Below, one piece after another: positions 54,845 to 64,000 of a stretch of 64,000 nucleotides of DNA (position 1 is its first letter; each line of letters begins with the position of its first letter). A program made the translations under genes and the position numbers. Source of the DNA: Hyaloperonospora brassicae. Its lineage: Eukaryota; Oomycota; Peronosporomycetes; Peronosporales; Peronosporaceae. The notes beneath the pieces were generated by a model, which was given only the letters and a program-made list of their open reading frames with translations, made no database searches and was not told the origin of the DNA. The stretch covers positions 1 through 64,000 of the forward strand of contig CANTFL010000030.1 of assembly GCA_947650285.1 (NCBI GenBank), written 5' to 3'.

Positions 54845-55898
54845 ATGAGCGACACGGACCGCTTCGACAGTATGTTGCTGACGATCGCCCAGTCCCAGCG
54901 CGGCATTGAGCCACTGCTGGACACAGTGTTCTCGTTCCTGCGCCGCAAGACGGACTTTTTCACGGGCGCCGAGCCGCAGGTGATCGAGCAGACGATCCTC
55001 AAGAGCGCGCGCCAACAGGCGGTACTGGTGGAGCAGGCGCAGACGAAGCTGAAGAAGCAGAAGGAGGCGGAGAAAAGGCGGACGCAGGAGGCGGCGCGTA
55101 AAGCGGCAGAGCTGGCGAAGAAGCAAAAGCGCGAAGAGCTGCAGGTCGAACGTCCGTCGTCGTCGCGCTTTGAAGAGATCACGGAGGACAGTGGGACTGA
55201 GACCTCTTCCCCCAGTACGGCAGTCGTGCAAGAGACACCACAAGGAGGAGCAGAGGACGAGAGTGGACCACGTACGTTGGCCGAGGGGGTTGTCGATCGA
55301 TGGCGTTTGCCACGGCATCGTTCTTTTTGTATTGCCCCCTGTTTGATTTCTTGTGACGTGGTGTTTTTAATGCGTGTGCGTGCTAGCAGCTCCTGCAGGC
55401 AATGGAGGAAAGACGGACAAGTATGTGTGGACGCAAACGCTGCAGGAAGCTCAGGTCAATTTTGCGGTCCCTGAAGGCACTAAAGCTCGACAAGTGGACG
55501 TGGAGATTCGTGCTGAAAAGCTGAGGGTTGGTCTGCGGGGCGGCGATACGTTCGTAGATGGACCTCTTTACAGCAAAGTGAAGGTTGATGATAGTTTCTG
55601 GACCGTGGAAGATGGCAACCGCATTTGCATCTATCTGCAGAAAGACAACCAGATGGAGTGGTGGAAGACCATCATCCAGGGAGACGCAGAGATCGACACG
55701 CAAAAAGTGCAGCCTGAGAATTCAAAGCTCGGTGACTTGGACTCGGACACGCGCCAAACAGTGGAAAAAATGATGTTCGATCAGCGTCAAAAGGCGATGG
55801 GGCTTCCTACGAGCGACGAGGTGCAGAAGCAGGAGGTTCTGAAGAAGTTCATGGCGCAGCATCCGGAGATGGACTTCAGTAAGGCGAAGATCAACTGA
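54845..55898 (+). CDS. NUDC: NudC-like nuclear movement protein, two exons (311 aa)
   Basis: Co-chaperone of Hsp90 that stabilises the dynein regulator LIS1 and acts in nuclear migration and cell division. Exons 54845-55271 and 55390-55898 (donor CAC|GTACGT, acceptor CAG; an alternative acceptor three bases earlier adds one residue). N-terminal NudC domain (about 10-60, LLDTVFSFLRRKTDFFTG), a charged coiled coil (about 60-105, KKQKEAEKRRTQEAARKAAE), a Ser/Glu-rich linker, a CS (p23-like) domain (about 155-245, YVWTQTLQEAQVNFAVPEG; NQMEWWKTIIQGD), and the C-terminal motif PTSDEVQKQEVLKKFMAQHP ending MDFSKAKIN. Length is close to human NudC (331). Confidence 0.97.
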
Positions 55899-56845
55899 TG
55901 CCGACGCGTGGGTAAGGGCTGGCTGTGCCATGAGTCGGTCTGACATATTCGCCACGACAGCCAACCATGCTCGATGCTTTGCATTTGTCTTTGCAGCAAA
56001 GAGGTCTTCTTTGACGGTAACAACAATTGTGGTCGGCCCGAGTATGTCGTTTGTCGTTCGCCTCTTGCGTGCAGCCTTTGCATCAATGTCGAAACGCGAT
56101 AGACCAGATTGTATGGTGTGCAGCGTCAGTTCAGCAGCGCCGCAACCGATGAGCTCCAGCAACAACTTTGATAGCACATCGAACAGAGCAGCGAGAAACC
56201 TTACAAGATATGCCCGGCGTACTTCAGCATCTAGCGGTAGACGAGAAGTCACAACGTCCGACAGGCTTTCGTTTATAGGCCATTCTAGCTATGGCAGCAG
56301 CTTGCGGTTTCCATTTGTGAAGATAGCGTGGAATGCATGTGAGACTCGACCTCACCTGCATCCCATGCTTCCCCCTATCACTTGCGTCTGCTCAGGCCAC
56401 GTCCATGACGAAAAACGATAGGAACAAGTATCTGGAAACCCAAACATGGCTAGGGAAACAAATCGGATATTCATGTGCCGTCGATCATACCTGCACCGAC
56501 TTTCGCGTGACCTGTCTGTTACTTTGTTTTCAAAGACCGTCCAATGCTTACAGTCCTGCAACCGACGTCGGCTACGTACGCCTTGACTGCCAAGATGTCC
56601 AGCGGCATCGATCGTATCAATCCGGGTCGGTATGCGGTCGACGTCACCCGATTTCTACCAGTGCAGGATCTGTACAAGTCGCACCAGTGAGTCGCTTAGA
56701 GCCAGTAGGTTCTCACTTGTACGAGAAGCATGCAGCAACTGTCGCGAGTGCCAAAGTCCTTACCGACACTGTGACTGCAGTTCCTGATGTTGCTTCCAAT
56801 CTTCCGTATTTTCCCTTGCAAGCAACAGCTGACGGCGCTCACGGT
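55899..56845. other. NudC-ISCA1 intergenic region
   Basis: 947 bp between two convergent 3' ends. Two protein-like pieces are visible: a minus-strand frame 55722-56252 (overlapping the NudC end), and a plus-strand stretch 56596-56690 (MSSGIDRINPGRYAVDVTRF...) followed by a good donor CA|GTGAGT. I could not connect either to a gene. Confidence 0.45.
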
Positions 56846-57651
56846 CTACACGTTGAAGCTCTCGCCACAGCCGCAGCTGCCCTTTGCATTCGGGTTCTCA
56901 AACACAAACTCAGACGAGACTGGAGTTGTCTGCAAAACACAAGAAGGCTGTCAGGCACGACGCGACACCATCAAGTGCCACAGCATTCTGGCCATCGAAC
57001 CTGAAAGTCCATGGTCGTGCCAACCACGTGGAAAAGTGCCTTGGGCTCGACAAACACACGAACACCTACCAACAGCAACACGGCAGCAGCAACAAACGAG
57101 CACAGCAGTCAGCCATTGACTCACCGACCGACTGTGTCTCGTATTCGGCTCACCGTTCTTGCTCACTTCCTCCTCCATCTTCTCCTTCGTGTCGGCGTAG
57201 TTCATCGTGTACGACAAACCATTGCATCCGCCTACAAGTCAGTCATAAACACCCACCCACCCATCAGTCAATTGTCCACACATGTACACGTCCGATGCAC
57301 AGCATCAGAGCCCACTCAGTGTGGTCGCCACGCGCACACGTACGTGTTTTGACGCCCAGGCGAATGCCAATTGCGGTCGGTTTGTTGGCCAGCAGCTCTT
57401 TGATGCGCAACGCCGCAGCATCTGTCTGGTACATTCGAGTCACACGCACACCGTAATTAGTGTACGCCACACTAACTCAACCCACCGTCTCACTTTGTAC
57501 GAAACAGGCAGCGCACCAAATTCAGCGGCGGCGGTAACTCGCGCAGACGTCGGCGAGTGGGTGGAGCGGCGTGTTCGACTGCGGACGACAAGAGGCGGCG
57601 CGGCGCTGGAGCGAACTTGGCGCGCGATGTGGAGCGGAAGAGTGGCGTCAT
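56846..57651 (-). CDS. ISCA1: Mitochondrial iron-sulfur assembly protein ISCA1, five exons (147 aa)
   Basis: A-type Fe-S carrier (IscA/HesB family) needed for 4Fe-4S cluster formation in mitochondria. Exons on the minus strand, in order: 57517-57651, 57344-57425, 57154-57231, 57001-57065, 56846-56929; all introns GT-AG. The Arg/Ser-rich N-terminus (MTPLFRSTSRAKFAPAPRRL) looks like a mitochondrial presequence. The core follows the human protein closely: LTDAAALRIKELLANKPTAI, RGCNGLSYTMNYADTKEK, GVRVFVEP, and the end EFVFENPNAKGSCGCGESFN. All three cluster-binding Cys (one in GCNG, two in CGCG) are present. Introns are 71-112 bp. The exons are too small to be obvious as ORFs. Confidence 0.95.
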
Positions 57652-57973
57652 GACGGCGGTGTCGGATGTCCGATGGCGAAGTGTGTGTTGTGCACGCACA
57701 GATAACGGCCGACCGTTGGCGGGACTCAGGTTAAGATGGTGTTTAAGCAGCAGTTGTCCGACGGCTGCGTAGTGATATAGTGAGAAAAGGAATTGTGATA
57801 ATGACGCGATTGTTTATACGGTCATTTCAGTATAGAGATGCCTCGTTTTGCGGGCCTGATGCCGTAATCGATCAAGTCCTGGCCGCTTGTCGTCTCTCCC
57901 ACTTTTTACAGTCGCAGAGAGCGACACATCGTGCCGGACAGAGCTCAATACTTACGTATGCGATTTGCGATTG
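57652..57973. other. Upstream region of ISCA1
   Basis: 322 bp between the ISCA1 start and the TIR element; presumably contains the ISCA1 promoter. A plus-strand frame overlapping ISCA1 (57557-57772, starting MGGAACS) is antisense and not supported. Confidence 0.5.
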
Positions 57974-58085
57974 GGCCACGACTTCGGGCACACCCCCTAC
58001 TTTTGCAAGGGGCACACCCCATTTTTGCTACGGGCACACCCTCCCGCCTAAAATGATAAAAAGGACTTCACATTTTATAGTGCAG
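57974..58085 (+). repeat. Left terminal inverted repeat
   Basis: Starts GGGCCACGACTT, includes three GGGCACACCC boxes (57986, 58010, 58032) and ends CATTTTATAGTGCAG. Confidence 0.75.
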
Positions 58086-58154
58086 AATAGATGTCAAACA
58101 CGTAGTCACTTACTACTGCTCTTTATCTCCCCAACTTATACGGCAGGTCCACTC

Positions 58155-58560
58155 ATGCGCGAGATACCATCAATCCATCTTGGTCAGGGCGGTATCCAAA
58201 CAGCCAATGCCTGTCGGGATCTCTACTGTCTCGAACACGGTATCCAATTTACTGGTACGATGCCGAGTGACCTGACCATCGGCAGCAGCACCGACTCGTT
58301 TGCGACATTTTTGCCGAGACAGGCACGGGCAAACTCGTCCCGCGTGCAGTATTTGTGGACTTTGAGGCTATGGTCTGTGACGAGGTAAGTACCAGTGCAT
58401 ACCGTTGAATGTCCCACCCCGGGCAGATCATTTCGGGTAAGAAGACGCAGAAAACAATTACGTAATTGGTATTACATCAACATGCTATGGACCGTCGCTG
58501 AGGTTTTGATGGTTCTGTAGGTCCCGCCCCGATCGCACTTGTGGTAGACCTGTTGCAGAC
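58155..58560 (+). pseudogene. TUBA: Alpha-tubulin N-terminal fragment, decayed
   Basis: Reads [20 protein letters not shown] then [20 protein letters not shown], the alpha-tubulin N-terminus (nucleotide-binding region) with many substitutions. A one-base loss in a T-run near 58310 shifts the frame; the next frame gives [20 protein letters not shown] and DEV, then HPGQIISGKK after another shift, then a stop. Weaker similarity reaches about 58560 (near the tubulin GGGTGSG region, which is not conserved). About 130 of 450 residues remain. Not functional. It lies wholly inside the TIR element. Confidence 0.88.
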
Positions 58561-59010
58561 CCCGCCTTATTTTCGTTGACCTGGCGACGACGATGGCATA
58601 TGTAGCGGAGCTACACAGCTCCTTAAGTCAGAGGAAGACTTGACGCTCAATGAGCAACTTTGATTCCATTTCGTTCCTGGAGGGAAAGCTGGTACCACCA
58701 ATGAGAGCGACACGTGGGGATCTTGGAGCTGTTTAGCGACGGTTGTCCCTCTCTCGGGCCGCCTTTGTACGCCATTTTAGTGGTCCAGCTGGTGCGTGTT
58801 ATTATCCGGTGTTTCCTGTCGTAGTGAATGCGTATGAGGGGATATAGACGCAATCGCGCGGCCAAGACGACAGGTGTTAAAGACAGGTTCTTTTTCTTCG
58901 CAGTAGATGGAATTTCCCTTTTGACCTCCAGAGCCCTGGTCCAAACGATTTCAGCAATTCGGTTGGGTGCTTTTGCATGCAATGGCACTGTACTGTACAC
59001 GTACATTGTT

Positions 59011-59076
59011 CTGTACTATAAAATGGGAAGTCCTTTTATCATTTCTAGGCAGGCGGGTGTGCCCCTAGTCGTGGCC
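59011..59076 (-). repeat. Right terminal inverted repeat
   Basis: 66 bp, reverse complement of the left repeat with small differences; one GGGCACACCC box only. Confidence 0.75.
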
Positions 59077-60189
59077 TATACTGTATGTGACCAATAGGTT
59101 CAACAAAGAGGTGGGAACACGTAAGGGCTGTGGTTGTTTCAGTACTTTTACCCACACAATAGTAGCTACGAACTGCATTCAGTAGTCGAGCGATTGCGCT
59201 GCAACAAAACTGTCGTCACCGTCGCCACGTGACCTTCAGGTCCCAATTGTTCTGCCAGCTCTACGACCGCACGAGTATCCTGCGAGCATTCGTAGCCTGC
59301 AAATAGCTTTGCAGCTTTTCTCGCCCGGCTATGGCATTACGCAGCCACGCAACAATTTCGATCTCGAGAAGCGCACACCGGCTCGAAGTAGCCAGTTAAA
59401 GCAGAGAAGCTGAGACCCGCCATCGCAGTTAACACCGACTGGCCACACGGGTTTGCCCGAGTGCTGACCGGCTGTGCCAGTCGTGCACCGTTGCAACAGC
59501 AAACCGTAGACGGACGTTCAGTTTCGGCTCCTGGCAACACTCCATGACAAGATGGAAGCGATAGCGAAAGGAGCAGGTGCGTCGATGTCGCGGCCTCGTG
59601 GACCGCTTCTTTGCAGATCCGAGGCACGAGCACATGTTGTGGGGCTTTCGGGGAGCGAATTGCTCGGGGAACGTGTTTTACGCAAAGAGTCAGAGGGCAT
59701 CACCCGTCCGCCTGGGCGACAGGAGCCATCTTCAGAAGTACCAGAGGGACTTGCGGCATTGTAGAACGCTTGTCGCCCGTGACGCGGAATCGGCCGACTA
59801 CTTCCCGCGCATGTTGTGGGGCTTTTGACCTCTTGTCGGCGGGTGCGGGCGACAGGCAAACGACGCAGTTGAGACAGGAACGAGCTCGCGCCCGGGCTCT
59901 GGACTGCACTTGTGTTACACACAGCTTCTGTCGCGCGGTCGTTGGAATGTCCTGTAGCTGGGACCGTCCCGACCGGGCAGCTGTGCAAGCACATGGAACG
60001 TCAATAGTGACTCACGACCTGTCTGCATGTCGAGAGGCCAACAGCAAACCAGTTGGTGCTTCAATCTGTCAATTGTCGTACGTCTCATTGCGCCACAGGG
60101 ACGGGCCAGGAAGGGCTCTGTAGACTTCCCTCCCTCCCTCCCTCACGTGCGCTGCTCTTGTCGGTCGTCGAGTGCCTTTAGCGCCGCTA
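59077..60189. other. Gene-free stretch upstream of the WDR31-like gene
   Basis: No gene recognised. CATGTTGTGGGGCTTT occurs twice as a direct repeat (59634 and 59810), each followed by a G-rich region with GGCGACAGG. A TCCC tandem repeat lies at 60128-60143, about 50 bp before the start codon of the next gene. Confidence 0.5.
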
Positions 60190-61380
60190 ATGGGCACCTG
60201 CGCTTCTCACGACGTGAACGGATCGCGGCATCGGCTCTGGAAACGGTCCGTCGAGCACGAGACGCCACGTCTCATTGACGGCACTGCTTTCACTCCAAGT
60301 AGCGCCGCTGCTGCTGCTGCTGCTGCTGCTCCCGATACACGAGCGAGCGGTACTGTGGCGCTGCACTGCGTCGCGTACAGCTCGTTCTTGGACGGCGACT
60401 GCCTCACTGGATGGGACGACGGCTCGATCCAGCGGCTCCAGTGGCGGTCCAAGACGCCGACTCGCGACACCGTCTTGAGCGTGTGGATCCCCCACGCAGC
60501 GGCTGTGACGCAACTGGTTCTCGGGGCCAAGTTGCAGATGATGTACTCGAGTTCCCTCGACAAGACCGTCGCCATTACGCCCATTACGGACAGACCGGCG
60601 TCCGAGACGACCACTGTGCTGCGGGGCCATCAACTGAGCGTCGCTTCGGTCGCTGTGGACGACGCCGAGCAACTGCTGTGCTCTGGAGGCCGAGACACGC
60701 AGACGATCTTCTGGGACCTCACGACGAGTCATATTGCAGCCAAGACGACGACGCCCGCGAACGTTGTCACGTGCTCGACGTGGTTGCCAGGGGAAGCACT
60801 GGTGGCACAGGGCAGCGAAGATCTGAGTGTCAAGCTCTGGGACCCCCGCACGCCACTGCACGCACCGGCTCAGGCGTTCCGAGGCTTTCTGCATTGTCCG
60901 CAGAGTATTGCAGCGAGCGGAAGTGGAGACGCAACAAAGGACAGCACGTACTTGTTGACGTCCAGCAGGGGCTCGAACAAAGGCGTCGGCGGTGAGCTGC
61001 GGGTGTGGGATCGACGCACGGGGACGCAGGTGGTCGAGTTCGAAGGTGGGGACCAGGACGCAACCGCTTGTTGTTTCTTGCCCACCACTGCAGCCGGTCA
61101 GAGTACAATCGAAGGCGGGATGGAGTCGAGTCAACGGCTCCCGCTGCCCGTGACGGCCTCGATGGATGGTACTGTGAAGGTATGGGACGCGTCATCGCTC
61201 TCGCCGCTGGCAAAAGCAGGTGCAGAGGGAGCCCCGAAGTGCACGATCACAAGTCTGTGCACGGTCGACAAGAGCACTCTCTTGGCGAGCACGATCAGTG
61301 GCCAGGTCTTCGCATACTCTCTGGATTGGGAACACCGGACACTTGCATGGCAGCCTCGTGGTGAGTGCACGAGCTCATAA
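60190..61380 (+). CDS. WDR31: WDR31-like WD40 repeat protein (396 aa)
   Basis: WD40 propeller protein most like WDR31, which in animals is linked to cilia and intraflagellar transport. Repeats end in IFWDL, VKLWDPRT, LRVWDRRTGT and VKVWDASS; the stretches VVTCSTWLPGEALVAQGSED and DATACCFLP match WDR31 at equivalent positions. The N-terminus MGTCAS fits N-myristoylation at Gly2 with a palmitoylatable Cys4; this ATG (60190) was chosen over an upstream GTG. A short Ala run (about 41-48) is encoded by a GCT repeat. The stop at 61378-61380 lies just after a perfect donor (CGTG|GTGAGT at 61361), so a last intron to CAG|T at 61514 with stop at 61540-61542 is a real alternative. Confidence 0.85.
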   Translation: MGTCASHDVNGSRHRLWKRSVEHETPRLIDGTAFTPSSAAAAAAAAAPDTRASGTVALHCVAYSSFLDGDCLTGWDDGSIQRLQWRSKTPTRDTVLSVWIPHAAAVTQLVLGAKLQMMYSSSLDKTVAITPITDRPASETTTVLRGHQLSVASVAVDDAEQLLCSGGRDTQTIFWDLTTSHIAAKTTTPANVVTCSTWLPGEALVAQGSEDLSVKLWDPRTPLHAPAQAFRGFLHCPQSIAASGSGDATKDSTYLLTSSRGSNKGVGGELRVWDRRTGTQVVEFEGGDQDATACCFLPTTAAGQSTIEGGMESSQRLPLPVTASMDGTVKVWDASSLSPLAKAGAEGAPKCTITSLCTVDKSTLLASTISGQVFAYSLDWEHRTLAWQPRGECTSS

Positions 61381-61542
61381 AGTTGGCTCACATGGACATT
61401 GCTGGCGCTGCACGACCCGCATGCTGTCAGCATCTTGATGATGCGTGCACGTGAGCAATTGGTGACCGCTCTGCTCGTGCCGCCATGACAATGGCAAAGC
61501 TGTTTTCCTGCAGTGGTCGCAGCAGCAGCCGTAGGCACTTGA

Positions 61543-64000
61543 TTCGAGCAGGAGGGACGAGAATGACTGACGATTGCAGGCATTTTGGGGGGTTCATGTG
61601 GCCCAAGAGCTTGTCAACCGAAGGAGTCGTCCAGTGTGGCAGCTACGCGAGTTGCTCTCACGATAAGTGGACGTTTGTGGTCACTTGCTCGAGTCAGCAT
61701 TCGTGTCGTTGGATCGCTTCGGTTTGATCCACGACGTTGTGTGGCACCACTAGCCCCGCTGAGGTCGTTATCTGCTGTACTTGGGCACCTGAAGTGGTGG
61801 CTGGGGAAGCAATTCGAGCAGGTCAATAGACGTGGATCCAGCCGAACGGACTTGCCACATTGTACAACCACATTGTTCGATAACGTGAGCGAAAGAATCA
61901 CTCGAGCGCGTACGTGTTGAACTTGAGACTTTGGTCGCTGAATAGCGCCGGCATGAAGCGATGTCGTGCACAGAAGGCGACACCTGAGATCAAGCTCTCG
62001 AATTGTCTGGTCAAGTTTTGGACCACGCCATGCTACGTTGGTCATGTTGAATGTGGATCCATTGAGATCATGTGGAAGACTGTTTGAGTGTGAAGCAGCA
62101 ACGAAGCAGCTTGGAACGGCCTAATTGCGTATCATGCCGTGCTCATGGCAAGGGCAGATGTGCGTTGGAGCCATGTAGAAGCTGGGAGATTGCAAAGGAG
62201 ACATTGCGATGTATGTGAGCTGGACATCGTAAACGAGTGAGTGACCTGAGATTCGGTCCTTTGCGGTTGATTTGCTTTCCGTACTACAGACGTGTAAGGT
62301 GACGTGTTGCATCGCGTATGCCGAGAAGCTGCCTGTTCAGCAGGAGACCTCGCGACCGGTGAGACCACAAAGCCCACAACTCTTGCACTGTCATGCGAGA
62401 CCTTATTGCTTGACCGTTGTGCAAAGACAGAGACACTTTCACAATATCTGGTTGTCCCTATCGAGTACCATGTTTTCGAACATCAGAGTGTCTGGAAAGT
62501 CGACGCGCCAAACGGTATTTGTAATGTCGTGGGAGACAGGAGCTTGTCGGGAACATCAAGCGCCTCCCCATTCATTTCCTACGTACTTACTCATCTATTC
62601 AGGCACTTCCACTTTGACAACGCACGATCCCCGTGTCCGTCAAGAAACGTTGCGTTGACTTAAACAGTACAATACTGCTGAAACAGGAACAATACTGCTC
62701 AATCAGGAACAATACTGCTCAATCGACGTCCATGCACTGACAACAATGTTTGTTGCCGCTGCGTCGACAAGCAACCAAGAAATTCACTCGCCTTGATCAC
62801 TACGTACAGTTAAGACTTCGCTTGATACGGTCTTAAACGATAATCATCCACGGCTTGCTCGGTACCAATTGCAACAACTTCAGTTGCAAGCCCTGGACGA
62901 AGCTCCCATATTGCAAGCAAACTTTTGCAATCTCTGCTGGATCTTCGGTTCATTGTGCTTCAAGAGCGTTTCACGACTGCCGAAGCAATATGGAAAAGCT
63001 CAAGACGCAGCCGAAGCGATATGAACGAGCCCAAGACAATGACATTCGAAGAATTCGTCTGCATATCACACGTAGCTGGTTACACGTGAATGCAAGCCTC
63101 GCAAATGTGTTGCGCATGTCGTCATAAGAAGTTGTGGTCATTTCAGCGTGGAATATGATACTACGTCCGTGCGGCTTCTTGTAGTACGCAAACATCCACA
63201 CATAGGGCATAGTTGCCCGAGGCTTTTTGCACTGTTCCACCTTCAGTTGTCGTGTCTTGGTTCGTAGACAGGACCTTGCAACGTCAACAAGGGCGAACGT
63301 GCCCGTGGCGGAGAAGATCAAGTGGATGGCAATGGATTCATGTGCGAGCACGGACTTCGACAGACGATACAATGTGCCACTTCTGTGTCAAGGCTCACGC
63401 ACAGATAACGTCTCTCTGCCTGAGCATGAGCTGGCCGTAAGGGAAAGTGGAAACCCGCATGCGAAAAGCGCGCAAACAGCATGGGCCCAACTTTTCATCC
63501 ACAGAAGTTGTCGAGGGCTACTTTCGACCGCGACACCGACTGTGTACATATGGTATCAGAGTCCACACTGACACCAATCAGTAAATTCGCTTGTGCTGCG
63601 ATCGACTGCATGTAGATGTTTAAATGACGTTGTTTGCTCAGCAGAGCATGAGATGATGAGATTGACGAGCTCGTGATGGATGCACGAGTGCGAGAAGTAT
63701 CCGTCCATCCAAACTCGAAAGCTGTGACGTGTCGGAGGTCACACACGCTATAGTACGAAGTCGCTGGCGGAGGGTCATTAGCGTAAGCGTGCATCTGGTT
63801 CGACGATGCACAAACAAATTGCTTGTTGACGACGGCAGCGCGGACGATCTCGTGATGGTTTTTTTCACTTCGATGACGAACAAACACCTAGGCCGGCGAG
63901 AATGACTGGTACGCGAAAGTGTGGAACTGTTTTGCTTCGTACAAGCGGCAACCTTTTTTTGCGATTGAGGTGGCACGGGCCACAAAATAGCTTGCCTTTG
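61543..64000. other. 2.5-kb stretch without a recognisable gene
   Basis: Only short or unrecognised ORFs. Pieces reading VWQLRELLSR (about 61640) and LRLWSLNSAGMKRC (about 61925) on the plus strand recall WD40 strands but are in separate frames. The longest other frame is minus 62971-63372 (133 codons), with no motif known to me. Confidence 0.45.
62665..62725. repeat. Short tandem repeat, about 20 bp x 3
   Basis: Three copies of a unit AACAATACTGCTCAATCAGG, the first with changes (ACAGTACAATACTGCTGAAACAGG). Confidence 0.85.

Larger units (their letters stand above)
57974..59076. mobile_element. Non-autonomous TIR element carrying an alpha-tubulin fragment
   Basis: Bounded by imperfect terminal inverted repeats: left 57974-58085, right 59011-59076. 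Shared blocks are GGCCACGACT, GGGCACACCC and about 35 bases around AAATGATAAAA and CATTTTATAGT. The left repeat has three GGGCACACCC copies spaced 22-24 bp; the right has one. No transposase was recognised between them; the interior holds the tubulin pseudogene. I could not define a target duplication, so the outer borders are approximate. Confidence 0.65.

Noticed and set aside
55722..56252. Minus-strand 176-codon frame overlapping the NudC 3' end
   Set aside because: Its last third is antisense to NudC, no start context or splice partner was found, and no motif is recognised. It could be an exon of an unknown gene but is not supported.
56884..57456. 190-codon plus-strand ORF over ISCA1
   Set aside because: Low-complexity composition; the minus strand encodes ISCA1 with exact splice joins.
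57557..57772. Plus-strand ORF starting MGGAACS
   Set aside because: It looked like a myristoylated N-terminus, but the first 95 bases are antisense to ISCA1 exon 1, which is firmly supported by its fit to the family.
62971..63372. 133-codon minus-strand ORF
   Set aside because: No motif, basic and Cys-scattered composition, and competing plus-strand frames; a chance ORF cannot be excluded.
1..64000. CRISPR arrays, tRNA or rRNA genes
   Set aside because: No direct-repeat/spacer pattern and no cloverleaf-like sequence with tRNA A and B boxes was noticed; the repeats present are LTRs, microsatellites and pol units.

Overview
The window looks like nuclear DNA of an oomycete, most likely one of the Peronosporales (Phytophthora or a downy mildew). 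The evidence is compact eukaryotic genes with short introns whose donors are often GTGCG or GTACG, housekeeping proteins of non-fungal type, and Ty1/copia and Ty3/gypsy polyproteins of the kind typical of that group. No bacterial signals (operons, Shine-Dalgarno sites, CRISPR) and no rRNA or tRNA genes were seen.

Bases 1-29,863 are a retrotransposon pile-up, all on the minus strand. The substrate is a tandem array of a copia pol unit ('C') of about 3,345 bp that lacks gag and LTRs. In it the RNase H end of one unit runs straight into the protease of the next. Four LTR elements sit in this array: A1 (2819-7558), B (8672-13857), A2 (14855-19584) and A3 (21160-25886). B, A2 and A3 have perfect 5-bp target duplications. 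A1 does not, and appears to be a recombinant. B and A2 keep full-length gag-pol reading frames.

Bases 29,864-40,160 hold a Ty3/gypsy element ('D') on the minus strand: LTR, gag, protease, RT, a decayed RNase H and a second RNase H. Its frame is broken by three in-frame stops, no integrase was found, and a plus-strand coiled-coil ORF lies where integrase is expected. The whole block is extremely rich in GATC. A second copy of its LTR lies inverted at 39,512-40,160. Bases 40,161-43,900 hold older debris: an integrase and chromodomain of a chromovirus-type gypsy element, with a minus-strand coiled-coil ORF between them, and a decayed minus-strand ORF of unknown origin.

Bases 45,100-61,550 are the gene-bearing part: SmD1 (splicing), RRP40 (RNA exosome), two divergently transcribed mitochondrial porins (VDAC), NudC (dynein/Hsp90 co-chaperone), ISCA1 (mitochondrial Fe-S assembly, five small exons on the minus strand) and a WDR31-like WD40 protein. 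Between ISCA1 and WDR31 a short element with terminal inverted repeats carries a decayed alpha-tubulin fragment. The genes are single transcription units, not operons; the only shared promoter candidate is the 867-bp gap between the two porins. Bases 50,929-54,844 and 61,543-64,000 contain nothing I can identify.

The observations I would follow first are: the gag-pol start codon inside the tRNA primer-binding site in all three LTR families; the LTR-less tandem pol array with a shared RNase H-breaking hairpin; the 13-bp-spaced array of TGACGTCA sites in the A LTRs; the GATC-rich gypsy with an antisense ORF; and the TIR element with the tubulin fragment.
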